This document shows, one piece after another, positions 53,958-64,000 of a DNA stretch of 64,000 nucleotides; within the stretch, counting starts at the first letter, position 1; every line of letters starts with the position of its first letter. Origin of the DNA: Diaporthe sp. PMI_573 (lineage: Eukaryota > Ascomycota > Sordariomycetes > Diaporthales > Diaporthaceae); contig JAJTUP010000014.1 in the NCBI GenBank assembly GCA_021399435.1, positions 62,001 to 126,000 of the forward strand, written 5' to 3'. Under the pieces are notes generated by a model. That model worked only from the letters and a program-made list of their open reading frames with translations. It was not told the DNA's origin and did no database searches. Position numbers and translations under genes: made by a program.

Positions 53958-55622
53958 TTACTCTTCACGTTGTTTGTGAAAGTCAAGAAAGACGTTCCAT
54001 GCCTTCCACATCAATATGAGCTTATCCTGCCGCTCTTCCGTCTCTTTAAGCTTCTTATACTTTTCCATAAATCCAGATTTACCCTTCTCAAACTGAATTA
54101 TCGCCAAATTGAGCTTATTCTCTTTAGCTTTCAGCTTCTCAACCTCGGTCTCTAGTACATCGAGGTCAACCTTATTCAGCTTCTTAATAATGACAATCTT
54201 GTTGCACATCTCCTGTATCTACTACAATGTTACGGATAGATTGTTCTTGAGGAAATCTCGTATATGGTATATATTCTGCTATTCCGCGTACCTATAATTT
54301 TCAGGGTAAATATCTAATTTCCTACCGCCCTTAATAATGTTAAATCTATCCTGCTATATAAATAATCTTGCCAGGATAGTGAGAAGTATCTTGGTATATG
54401 GCAGATTAGTTAACTATATAAATAGGAGTACCGTAATGTATATAATGTCTGGCTTTAGATTTATATAGTAAAGCAGACTTACGGTTAAGCCCTATATATT
54501 TATAATGCTTTAAAGGCTGCCGGCAGCTAGAATTAGGGGATTTAAAGCTGATATATACGGGTAATAAGCTTTGGCCTACTTTGCCATTATCTTACTGGTG
54601 TAGCCAACCATTATTAGCGCCTAGACCTGGCGAGTCTGACTTCTAGCTAGAAAATCAAAACTAGAAATTGCCTTCCAGCAAAATATACATGTAAGCTCCT
54701 TAAGCTTCTCGACAATGCTATGGCTCTAGCCAAATACCAGTACCCTACTAGCGTCTGCCCGGCTAACCTTATTGTCTATCTCTATAATAAAGTTTCTCTT
54801 TATTATATAGCCGGGATCCTACATATCCTAAGTCTAATTGTTTAAAATCCACGCCTTTATAACATCAACATATTATATAATCAAGCTTGAGAGGCTTCTA
54901 AGCTTAAAAATATTAAAAAACCTCCCTTGTCTCCTATAGATCGACAGGGAGATAATATATATCCCAGCACTGCAGTTCTCATTATACTAACAATTGGCTC
55001 CCAGGTCAGGATCCTGGTAGAGGTTAAATGCCAGCATCCCCGTAATAATCGACTTGAGGAGCTTTATATTTACGTAGTAAAGAAGGCTGGCCATCTACAT
55101 TATTGGTATACTCTTTTTAAAGTATTCTACTGTCTTTTTGATAGAAACGTCTCTGCGGACTTGCTTGAGGTCCTTGACGACGTTGTCTATTATTAACATG
55201 ATCTTGAAAAGGCTCTTGTTCTCGTCAAGAGCTTGAACCAGTTTGGCCCTGATCCCTTCTATCAGCGGCTTCTCAGCCGACGGCGAGTACTGCGCAGGCA
55301 TCGGAGCAGCCATCCTGAGCAGTGCCGAGAGAAGCTGGTTAGTCACGACGTGTGCTTCTTCATTGACATGCGTCGGGTTAAGCTTCTTTCGTGTCGAAAA
55401 GTCTTCAAGTTTCTGTCGGGGGTGGATTGGTTTAAATCTGTATGCGAAACCAGCTTTTCCCATTCTGTTGCCATTGTGGCGGTTTCCATCTATTGTTTTG
55501 TGAGCTGGAATCTTACATCCAATCAGAGTCGGGGTGTTTGTGGGCCAAAGGCACTGGGCAGCTTTCCCTCCAATGCCAGATGGTCTGGTTACCATTGATC
55601 TTAACATGAGATGAACGAGCAA
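53958..55622 (-). pseudogene. Decayed minus-strand gene with coiled-coil end
   Basis: Two protein-like pieces on the minus strand flank a TA-rich core. The upstream piece (55622-55095) contains FKPIHPRQKLEDFSTRKKL, NEEAHVVTNQLLSALLRMAA and an amphipathic end (LFKIMLIIDNVVKDLKQVRR). The downstream piece (54209-53958) is a strong coiled coil (VLETEVEKLKAKENKLNLAI and FMEKYKKLKETEERQDKLIL) ending at a stop. The 54210-55094 core has TATATA runs and stops in all frames, as in RIP damage. I infer one gene or mobile element whose middle has been destroyed, but the two pieces could be unrelated. The family is not recognised. Confidence 0.4.
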
Positions 55623-55716
55623 ATCAGAAGTCCACGGTAGCTTTCATTCATCCCGCACAGGGCCTCCTTGCCAGTCTGGCGACCTCAAGAGCACCTATAA
55701 CTCAACCAACACTTAT

Positions 55717-55782
55717 TCAGTGAGGATTCCTATTAGGAATCCCCGCCCATTTGTATGAGGATTCCTAATGGGAATCCCCTGC
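55717..55782. repeat. Palindrome cluster A3
   Basis: GAGGATTCCTATTAGGAATC plus CCC and GAGGATTCCTAATGGGAATC plus CCC are separated by GCCCATTTGTAT. The core and spacer are the same as in A1, 7 kb away. The spacer is in the orientation found in cluster B. Confidence 0.85.
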
Positions 55783-56469
55783 ACTCAGTTCTGGTGAGAT
55801 CTCTATGTCATCCTCACCGCAGACTTTCATCGCAAATGCACGGAACAAGCACCATTTGATAGAGCTTACCGAGGCTGTCAGGGTGGCAGTGTCGGCTCCC
55901 GGTGGGACCTCGTCGCCGTCGCGCAATCCCATCATGAGCATCTGTGGGACGGCCGGGGCCGGCAGACTGACCTAGACATAGGCCACCACACCAAATGACA
56001 TACGACCTCCACTGGGAGAGCAGAGGCTTCCGAATGAAAAGAAGGGGTACGGCCACAAATGCCGCCTCTGAGCTGGATGTGTTGAAGCTGGACATAATCT
56101 TGTCAATCGGGTTGCCATCTGGAATGTCAGTCTCGTGGTCACCGAATGATCGGGGCATGATTGTCTAGACGTCCTTACCACGTGGGCGATGTTTACTAGG
56201 GCGAGTCTAGATGGCTACGGTATGAGGAACACTTTATTTAGCAGACAAGGCATTTCCCATCAGCATAAGGCAGCTCGCCGAGCCGATAAGTGGATGGGAC
56301 ATCTCCTACACAGCAGACATAGTTAGACGTTGACCTTACTCATGACCATCTCGGTTTGCCAGCAAACAAGATATGGCAGTTCTGATGGAGGGATTCATGG
56401 TTGCTTTCAGCAAATGAGATAAATCGTACATCTAACCTGGCTTCCAGACCAAAAGACAAAGTCATTGTA
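55783..56469. other. Gene-free stretch
   Basis: Short minus-strand frames at 55814-56181 have no recognisable features. Nothing else is seen. Confidence 0.4.
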
Positions 56470-56692
56470 TCCAGCGGGGGGAGGGGGGTGGCTGCTGGAC
56501 TTCAATTAATAAAGTCCCACCAAAAGGGGGGTGTTTGTATGGGACTTTAAAGATTAAGGTCCAGCACCCCCCCTCTACCAAGCCCCCCCCCGGTCTGGAC
56601 TTCAACCTTTGACCTCCCATACACAACCCCCCCTATTTGGCGGGATATTAAAGATTGAAGTCTGGACCCCCACCCCCAGCCCACAACTCCTT
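56470..56692. repeat. Palindrome cluster E (GGACTTTAAAGATTAAGGTCC core)
   Basis: CTGGACTTCAATTAATAAAG plus TCCCA faces TGGGACTTTAAAGATTAAGG plus TCCAG across CCAAAAGGGGGGTGTTTGTA. A second pair, CTGGACTTCAACCTTTGACC and ATATTAAAGATTGAAGTCTG, follows around CCATACACAACCCCCCC. Runs of G and C lie in the loops and flanks. The core is unrelated to clusters A-D, but the CATAC-containing spacer recurs. Confidence 0.8.
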
Positions 56693-57453
56693 GGTCTGAC
56701 CTCAAAGTATGAAGTGACACTAAGTTTAGACATGAGCTTAATGATTGAAGTCACCCTAAGAGCAAGAGAATGGGTTGCACATAAAGCCGGTTGCTTGGTC
56801 TCAAATGGAACCAGTCTGGGAATGTCACTGGCAAGTCAATTTTACACATTCATGACCTTAGGAATAATTATGTGCTGAGAGTCGAGTCAGCAAAGATTGT
56901 CTTGTATTAGATTTGAGTCGAGGTAAACCGGGGCAAGCGGCGGGTTGGCGGTCCAGGAAGAGCTTGCTTTGCAACTGATCTGAAGTGAAAGCAGCCAGTA
57001 AGGGTGGTAGTAAGTTAGGTGAGCTCCTAATAGTGCGATTAGAGCTGCCTGTACCCCTCCAAGTCGAAAGGAAAACTCTTGTTTACTTTTAATTCAAGAC
57101 TACGTACCAGTTTAGCATCTGAATCAACTAGGATAAGCCGAAATAAAGAGAGTAGAAAATCAGCTTTAATTTGATGCCAGCTGCATGCAAAATGAATGTG
57201 ATTTGGATGAGTAAATGGAGGGACTTGTCGAGATTTCATTTCTTGCAGCTTGTATGTCAGCCCTCCCAGCCCACTGAGCCAGACCTGAAAACAAAAAGGG
57301 AAAAAAACAACAACTCGACCTCAACCTCGACCTCTCTCCAACGCGACACCAACCCCAACGAACCCAAGTCTCGACATCCTGCGAACAAAAGCGGCTTACA
57401 CGGCTCATTTTACAAGAACGTCAAGATCACCAAGCTTTTCTTGACACATAAAG
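56693..57453. other. Upstream region of the RGG gene
   Basis: No gene is supported. A long A/C-rich leader (57290-57370, with repeated CTCGACC and CCAACG) just before 57454 is typical of a 5' untranslated region of a highly expressed fungal gene. Confidence 0.45.
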
Positions 57454-58338
57454 ATGTCTGGTCGGGGAGGCGTTGGCACGCAGCAGTATGGCTGGCGTGG
57501 AGGACGTGGCGGTCGCGGCTCCGGTGGTGGCCTGGGTACCAACTGGTACAGCGGTCACGGAGGCTGGGCCGGTGCTGGAGGAGGCGGCGGCGGCGGAAGG
57601 CGCCCTCGTCGGGGTGATGATGGCCCAATGGGTCACAGATGGGAGGATTCGCGCCGTGACGGCCGGGTTCAAAAGAACACCGACCGTGGCAGTGGCCGTG
57701 GCAGAGGCCGCGGAGGAAGAGGCCGTGGAGGTCAACAGGCAGGCGTGGGCCCAGGCAAGGTCAACGAGCTGCACACGTGAGATTCTGGAAAGACTTTCCA
57801 GAAGCGGGAGGCGGGGCCCCGGGAGCAGGCCGAGGGTGTCAACTATGACTCCCTCATCATGAACAAGTTTGGAGCCAAGGACGCTCCACTCGTTGAGGTT
57901 GGGGCGCTGGCCGTCGAGGGCGGTCAGAGGAGGCGGCTAGAGCTGTCCCAGGCGAGGCAGTATGAAGCTGCGGACGTCAAGGAGGGCAACTTTGTGGGAA
58001 TCAACCTCGATGCCCGCAACGCCCATTCTATGCTTTCTCGTGCGGACCGCACCCAGCCGCAGGGGACCCGCTGGAACATACGGCTGCAGGCAGTGTCGCC
58101 AGCGGACGCCGCTGCCTCGAGCGAGGTCATAAAGGGCCGCTTTCTTGGTGCTTTGGTCACGAAGGGTGACCCATTCAAGCTTTTCCCTGACGAGGATGAG
58201 GAGATGGAGGATGAGAAAGACTCCACTCCGAATGAGACCATGCTTCAGCAGCATCGTGAAGAGAATGCTCACGACATGAACATAGAGGATGCTGCGGGCT
58301 GTCCAAAGAAGCGCCCTGCGCATTTCAAGGACATCTAA
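57454..58338 (+). pseudogene. RGG-rich gene of unknown family, in-frame TGA (paralogue 1)
   Basis: One frame runs 57454-58338 (294 aa) apart from a single TGA at 57778-57780. The first third is Gly/Arg-rich (GWRGGRGGRGSGGG, RGSGRGRGRGGRGRGGQQ), as in RNA-binding RGG tails. After the stop the same frame continues DSGKTFQKREAGPREQAEGV to a folded-looking core (GINLDARNAHSMLSRADRTQ, ASSEVIKGRFLGALVTKGDP) and an acidic tail (PDEDEEMEDEKD). The core matches the gene at the right edge of the window: GTRWNIRL against GTRFTFRL, ASSEVIKGRFL against ASSAVIRGHFL, and DPF-x-F-P/D in both. A GTGAGA...TTCCAG pair spans the TGA, but that intron would be only 25 nt and shifts the frame. It is therefore either nonsense-mutated or read through. 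The family is unknown to me. Confidence 0.65.
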
Positions 58339-58929
58339 TTCTTTTGTGTCCCTGCCTGAGATTGCGCGACACCTTTTTCAGTGTCCGGCTAAAGAAGCGC
58401 GAGAGAGGAGGCATCGCATCGGGGGTGTGAAACCCATGCTAATTAGACTAATGCCTGATCGAGCTCTCATTTGTTTTTTCTCTGCTTGTGATGTCGTGAT
58501 AATGAATTGATCGCCCTGATGTGCTCCCGTTTCTTGACCGTCCCTCGTGGTGTCGTGATGTGAACTCGCCATTTACTTGCCCTTGAATCCTGTCAGTCAG
58601 TGATTACCCGCACGTCGTCAAAACAAGCTTTCTAGCGGATCGACCAACGCTAGACTCGGCTACTCCTGTGCGGCTCTGCGTAAGACAGTTTCAATCTGCC
58701 CAAGCCTAATGCAAGCCTCCTCATGACGTGAGCTTCCGATGGTCTAGAATGCAGCTCCTAATTACGATGTCCAGTAGATTAAGACGATGATCAGTATACA
58801 TGATCCATGTAGCTAAATTGTAGAAGCACAACTGTCCCGTCGCTCTTGAATGAGGGTGCAGGTCAGTGAAGGCACAAGGTCTACACTCCCCCGCAGTCTC
58901 GCGAGAGAGGGATGCAGATGTGTCTATAG
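58339..58929. other. Gene-free stretch
   Basis: 3' region of paralogue 1, followed by featureless sequence. Short frames on both strands are unsupported. Confidence 0.45.
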
Positions 58930-59012
58930 GTCAGAACTCCCCACCAATTTGGGTGGGGAATGCGGTCAGAACTCCCCGCCCAAAAGTCAGCACTCCCCAC
59001 CAAAAGCCAACC
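58930..59012. repeat. Palindrome cluster C4
   Basis: AGAACTCCCCACCAATTTGG followed by GTGGGGAATGCGGT forms one inverted pair. It is followed by two forward units, GAACTCCCCGCCCAAAAG and AGCACTCCCCACCAAAAG. The CACC-AATTTGG-GTGG centre is the same spacer type as in A2. Confidence 0.8.
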
Positions 59013-59531
59013 ACCTTGATTTGCATATGTGACAAGGTGTATGCAGCCTGTAATCACACAAGCATGTCTGGCTGTGGTTGACCAAGGTCTCACATGTTTC
59101 TATACGCCCACCCGGGTTTAGATGATATCCTTTCGGTTCAATTTGAAAGTTGTGAAACTCATCATGAAATCCTGTAAACGTCTTGTTTAACCTGCTATGC
59201 TATAAGGGTGAGGAGGTGAGGCTGGCATTTATGAAACTTTCATTGTGCACAAGTTAAGGCGTGCTGATCTCACTCTCTTCACATTACTTGCTTGGGATCT
59301 CGATTAGTAGGAAGTGACTCTCTCTGTGATTTACATCAAGGATCGTTTTGAATGTATCGAGTCTTTTACGGATGATTGGCAGATCGGGAACATAGAGACT
59401 GTTTATCATCACACGGAGTAAAGTTAAGGCCATCAGGTGTCATTTGTCTAGCTCTAATGCAAGACATTGAAGCCAGCCCGGCTTTCAGCCCGTGTCTTTT
59501 GGTGGACCACCCGCTGCGCACTGGTCCTGAC
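59013..59531. other. Gene-free stretch
   Basis: About 520 bp at the 3' side of the next gene. Nothing is supported. Confidence 0.45.
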
Positions 59532-60985
59532 CTATTTTTCGACATTCCAAGATTCAGGGTAGTCATCTTCGGGCTCGTTCTCATACGGGCCTCTGTTACC
59601 GCGGCCCCTTGTCGGGCTCGGTGACATGTCTCGCGCGAATGCCTTCAATTTCTTGGTCTCTGCCATCCACTTCTGCAAGTCGAGTTCATCCTCGGAAGAG
59701 GACTGCTCGGCCGGGGGTCGCTCGACCGAGGGCTGCGCGACCACTTGTGGCTGCTCGTCAACCTGGGGCTGCTCGACATTGGGCCCATTGTCAGACGAAG
59801 GAGCGGCGGCCATTCCCTTACCAACACCACCGTCAGCCATTTGAGTGTCCTTGTTGGACACACCAGCCCTATTTGTGAGTGGGTTCTTACCATGCTCGAC
59901 GAAAGGGTCCTCATCGTCGGCCGCGGCCTGACGGCAGCCTGGACCGCTCGCTCGGCGATCTTCTCATCCCTCTCCCTCGCCATGAGTCCAAAAGAAATGG
60001 CTCGGGCGAGAAGGTCATCATCCTTGGTGGGCGGTGGTTCGGACTTTTGATTCTTGCCACTATGACCCCGAGCCGTCTCCATGCTGCTCCTCCACTCCTC
60101 TGCGGTCCAACCAGTCGTCAGGCCGGTCCTCTCAGGGGCCGGAGCAAGTCGGTCCAAACACTTCACAAGGCCTTGAAGGTCTTCCAGTCTGATCGTGTAA
60201 GGCCCAGGCGCCCCGTCCACAAGCGGTCCAGCGGTAGGCCTGAAGAGCTTCGCGACGACGCCAGAAAACAGGAGGCGGAACTCGGTGGGACGTTTGTTTC
60301 TGGCGTCCATCCGGGCTTCAACCGCACCCATGATATCCTTGATTGTCCTGGCCTGATCGACCGGCTTCTGAAGCTCGTTGGCCAGCTCCGTCAAGAAAAG
60401 GTCGTCGGTGTGGTTGTCCAGCCGCCAGGGTCTGCAGTCGTTCCTGCGGCAGATGACTGCGAGCTGCATCAGCTGCGCCATTACGGGGAAGTCCCACTCT
60501 CGATTGTAGGTCCAGAACCCGTGCACGGTGAACGCCGTCAACTCCCTGCAAAACCTCTTGGACCAGACGGCATTGCGGGTGCCGGCATACGGGCCCTCCT
60601 TGACGAGGGTGTTACCTGCCGTGTCGGCATCGATCTGGTACTTCCAAGAGAACAGGTCGGTTGGAAGACAGCGGTACAGCCTTGGAAATAGCCTCCACAG
60701 CTGCCTGGCAGCGTCGTTGTCGTGCCAAACGTCCTTGCCCCTTTGCAGGATTTGAGCGAACCTGCCATCGGCGTGCAGGGCGTCCTCGTCCTGTGCTGTC
60801 CAGTAAGGACCCTCTGTGTGACGAGGAATCAACGCCTCGTAGTCCTCTTGCGAAATGAATGGCCTCTTGGTGGCCAGAAACTTCTGGAGGCCCGCCACCA
60901 GCCGCTCTTGGGCGGCATTGGTACTCTCGGCGATCGACGCGCCCTCTTCGGCGGCTTTGCGCCCAGGTTTGGCCTTGGGTGGCAT
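59532..60985 (-). pseudogene. Unknown gene with one frameshift
   Basis: On the minus strand from ATG 60985-60983 (MPPKAKPGRKAAEEG). A basic N-terminus leads to a well-folded looking core: LQKFLATKRPFISQEDYEAL, RQLWRLFPRLYRCLPTDLFS, WDFPVMAQLMQLAVICRRND, then RPTEFRLLFSGVVAKLFRP. The first frame stays open past its natural course near 59930. The sensible continuation is one base away: AADDEDPFVEHGKNPLTNRA, then a disordered Gln/Pro/Glu-rich tail (NVEQPQVDEQPQVVAQPSVE) ending PEDDYPESWNVEK at 59532. The slip falls in GC-rich GTCAGGCCGCGGCC. A 22-nt GTAAG...TAG stretch nearby is too short to be an intron. If repaired the protein would be about 484 aa. No domain is recognised. It lies between two members of another unknown family. 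Confidence 0.6.
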
Positions 60986-61425
60986 CCTCGCGCGAACGAA
61001 TGACGAATCTGGCAGATGGAGAGAAACGGACGTTACTGCAGGCGGGTTAGGAGAGCTTCGCGCAGTTGGTGTGTTTTTCCAGATGTCGGTCGGCTGCCGC
61101 GGTGGGCTCGAAACAAAAACAACCAAGAACCACGCAAGTGTTGCTTGGATGGAAGCTTTAGGATCTCCAATCCCACCCCAGTGTGGGCTACATTCTACGC
61201 CCCTAGCTTAAATCTCCTTACTTTCGCGCAGCGATGGCTGCACACCTGGGCAGGTCACACTTGTGTGGATTTGCATGTGCCAACCACAGCCAACCCTCAT
61301 GCCATTGAAAGCATGCAATCGTTACTGTAGGCAGAGAGGATCACTCCATTAGGAGACCTTCTATTCGGAGTCCTCAATGTGTTGCTCAATTGAAAGGAAA
61401 AGCCCATGTCCCTTTTCTGCGGGGG
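60986..61425. other. Upstream region of the unknown gene
   Basis: Promoter side of the minus-strand gene at 60985. The minus frame remains open upstream to 61126 without a better start. No other signal was identified. Confidence 0.4.
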
Positions 61426-61712
61426 GGTGCTGACCACACTCCCCACCAGTTTTGGTGGGGAGTCCTGACTGCACTCCCCACTTGTGGGCCTTCCGCCTTT
61501 TGCGGGGGAGTGCTGACAGGACTCTCCACCTATTTTGGTGGAGAGTGCTAGCTGCACTCTCCTGACCTGCCAGGCCCTGCAGCATCAATTTTGCAGGGGA
61601 GTGCTGACAGCATCCCCCACGAATGTTCCTAGGTACCCATGTCACCTTTTTCGTGGGGGAGTCCTGATAGCACTCTCCACCAAAATAGGTGGAGAGTGCT
61701 AGCCGCACTCTC
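61426..61712. repeat. Palindrome cluster C5 (largest)
   Basis: Inverted pairs of the C core: ACTCCCCACCAGTTTTGGTG plus GGGAGT; ACTCTCCACCTATTTTGGTG plus GAGAGT; and ACTCTCCACCAAAATAGGTG plus GAGAGT. They are joined by TGCGGGGGAGTGCTGACAG-type links. The middle and last pairs are nearly reverse complements of each other, so the cluster is inverted at two scales. Confidence 0.85.
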
Positions 61713-63351
61713 CTGCAAAAGCATATCAGATTGCGCATCCTGCAAATGCTGCACGTTGATGCGGGCGCCCATTCTAATGCTGCCTTGCCTGGTGGGCTTA
61801 TCTCTCTCTGGTCGCGTCTCCCACAGCCAATTACTCAATCGTCAGACATTGGTCGCACGCTGACTGGGTTTTATCAGAGTGACTGCATGAGTTTGTTGGT
61901 CGGTAAGAAGCGCTCATGGCGTAAGCAGTCAAGTTCATTACTGCGGGCTGACTGAATGGCCAACTCACATGCTGTGTTTCCAGGACTGCGAAACAGACTG
62001 ATAATGCCCCTTTGACTGAGTTCTCCTGTGGCACTGCAGGGAACGTGCCTCCTTCCTCCTTCTTCTATGTGTGATGCTCATTAGGTTTGACGTTCGGATC
62101 TAGGCCGAGGAGGCACTTTCATGCATCAGCGTAGTCACTCAAAATGTCGTTTCAAAGGGCCGCTGTTGATATCTCCCGCCGAACCGTCGAAGCTGTTACC
62201 AAGGACTTGATGTGTGGTCTGCCATGCCGGAGCATTCCTCACAATGCAAAGACGTCATCTTCATTCTCTGTTCCTCAGCATCCGAGGCCCAGCACTTCGA
62301 CGGATGCTTACTTGATAACTGAGGTCCAGCCATGCCTGGCTGCACTTGTATCTGGGAAATGTCAAAGACTGCGAAAATCTCTTCGAAAATTCAACTCGGT
62401 CGGACCAGTTCATGAACATTGACGGCCAAACTATCTCTCTTCTCCATATCTCCACCCCTGTCATATATCTGCATGTACGTAGTTTAAGTAGCAACATTCC
62501 ATGGTAAAATGTACATCCGTTTTTGCCTGAAGCCAAGCCGGATAATCCTTGCATTGCGCCTGGGGCATACAGCCAATGAACATGATGATCCGTCCTGATC
62601 CGGAAGTCTCAGGGCTCAGGGGTTGAGAATCTGTCTTGGCGTGTCCGCACTACACAGTAGGCCTTTCTATGCCATGCTAATAAGAACGTCTGAGCAAGAA
62701 TCCGGTGTCGCAAGTTACACAAGTCATCATCAAACATATCACAGATATCTAGGTAAGGACCAACACCTCTCATTCACTACGCTGACTTTTCTGGATACCT
62801 ATGCTTCTAGATTTCCGATACACGCAGTACATCTTGAATATTGGTCTCGATGTCGGTTGGAAACGGGGGACGGGTGGGTTTGGTGGGAGTATCGCTGTTG
62901 TTGGGGAGCTTGGTGTTTGTTTCTTGCAAGCTAGGTGTTGGGTGGGTGGGGCGGCTCTGGATTCTGGTGGTGGGATGTGTGGCAGTAAACAGTGAATTGG
63001 AAACATCTAAGCCAGCAAACTTCAGGCGGTACTAGTGGGACTGTGTTCGCTGGTAAGACTCTCCTCTGATCCAACTCCATCACACCCTCAAGAGACTTGT
63101 CACTGTAGCCATGTAGGACAGCTTTAAGAATCGTGTCTATTCACTATAGCCTACAACCATTGTCACAACTCGAAGTGTTGATCCCTCACCGGCCCTTCAT
63201 CTTGGCCGTTGTTCTGCCTGCATCGCCACCTGCGTCCGAGTTCCCATGACAGCTCAGCATCAAGTTAGAGCAACCTTTCCACAACCGTAAACCTTGAATC
63301 AGACCTCAAGTAGACCTCTCCCTGCTCTTGGGTCATGCCTCCATAGCCTGC
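61713..63351. other. Gene-free stretch
   Basis: About 1.6 kb. Open frames at 62144-62422 (+), 62261-62554 (-) and 62801-63035 (+) have no features, splice pattern or likeness to the neighbours. Nothing is supported. Confidence 0.4.
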
Positions 63352-64000
63352 TCACTCTCTGCCCATGTCCTCTGCACCTCTGATGGGCACATCCAGCTCG
63401 TCCTCATCCTCATCCGCATCCTCCTGGTGTGACTGTTGCGACGTGGCCTCATTTGCCCTTGGAGGGGAAGGGGCACTCTCCATGCGAACTTGACCCGGGT
63501 CGAAGCTAAATGGGTCAACCGGTGAGGCAAAAGCATCGAGGAAATGCCCTCTTATCACGGCGCTCGAAGCAGGGCGGTCCTCTTTCAACGGCGCTCGGTC
63601 AAGCCGAAAGGTGAACCGGGTCCCCAGCGGGTGGTTGGCGGCTGTACGATCGATCAGAGAATGGATACCACGGGATGTCAGGCCATACGCTGTGACGTTG
63701 TTGGCTTGGGCGCCATGGTTGCCGGCCCCACCCTGCTCTTGGGCCATACCTCCTGGGACTCCTCTTCCTCCGGCGATGCTCTCTTGGCCTTGGCTGGGTA
63801 CAGAACCAGCGTCATCCATCACTTCCTCTTCCTCGTCGTCGAGGTGCATCAGCCGTTGTGTTCCGCCACGCGTGGTCCTCTGGCGCGGCTGCTAGCCCAG
63901 TCCTCGAGCCGCACCAGGCCTCTCCACACGATAGTTGCCCAGCAGGCCGGCACCGGTGCGGTTGGGCTGCACATCGCGAGCCCCAGGCAGCGACCCACGG
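63352..64000 (-). pseudogene. Paralogue 2 of the RGG-rich unknown family (5' partial)
   Basis: The minus-strand frame runs from the window edge to a stop at 63352. The in-frame upstream part reads GNYRVERPGAARGLG, then a TAG near 63892-63894, then QPRQRTTRGGTQRLMHLDDE. Past an acidic and Gly-rich region comes the conserved core GLTSRGIHSLIDRTAANHPL, then GTRFTFRLDRAPLKEDRPAS and SAVIRGHFLDAFASPVDPFS, and an acidic tail (EDADEDEDELDVP). The core is homologous to residues of the gene at 57.45-58.34 kb, which also has an acidic tail. The TAG would be CAG (Gln) before a C-to-T change at CpA, so RIP is a candidate cause. A start at ATG 63849 would give a shorter intact 165-aa protein, so partial function is possible. 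The N-terminus is outside the window. Confidence 0.6.

Overview
The window is nuclear DNA of a filamentous ascomycete (Pezizomycotina). Most genes are broken by 45-125 nt GT-AG introns, often with CTAAC or CTGAC branch sites. The protein families are typically fungal: HET, an ankyrin/membrane protein, a DUF7025-AAA protein, and a class 3 lipase. TA-rich islands and nonsense codons that can be read as C-to-T changes suggest past repeat-induced point mutation (RIP). All gene models were spliced by hand from the sequence. Family names come from recognised motifs, not from a database search.

Layout. (1) 1-12.1 kb is a compact metabolic block: a multi-pass membrane protein (cut by the window edge), cytochrome b5, a short-chain dehydrogenase (SDR), an ABM-type alpha/beta-barrel protein, a fumarylacetoacetate hydrolase (FAH), an extradiol-type dioxygenase and a cytochrome P450. 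The set fits hydroxylation, ring cleavage and hydrolysis of an aromatic compound. A dead ankyrin/SDR chimera lies inside the block. (2) 12.1-35.2 kb is bounded and divided by three copies of a dispersed element of about 0.5 kb. It holds a decayed ankyrin/membrane gene, a gene with a C-terminal membrane anchor, a large trypsin-like protease-DUF7025-AAA+ fusion, an alpha/beta hydrolase and a membrane-anchored class 3 lipase. (3) 35.2-46.8 kb holds a seven-helix membrane protein gene, a frameshifted gene of unknown family and an intact single-exon HET gene. (4) 46.8-64 kb is gene-poor and carries at least eleven clusters of short near-palindromes. Several different cores share one architecture. 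Among them are a frameshifted gene of unknown family and two diverged members of a second unknown family, each with an in-frame stop.

Region 1 probably works as a catabolic or tailoring cluster. Regions 2 and 3 hold families that recur in fungal non-self recognition and regulated cell death (HET, ankyrin, protease, lipase, hydrolase). The protease-AAA fusion, with an intact catalytic triad and a degenerate Walker B motif, is the most interesting protein. The palindrome compartment is the most interesting non-coding feature.
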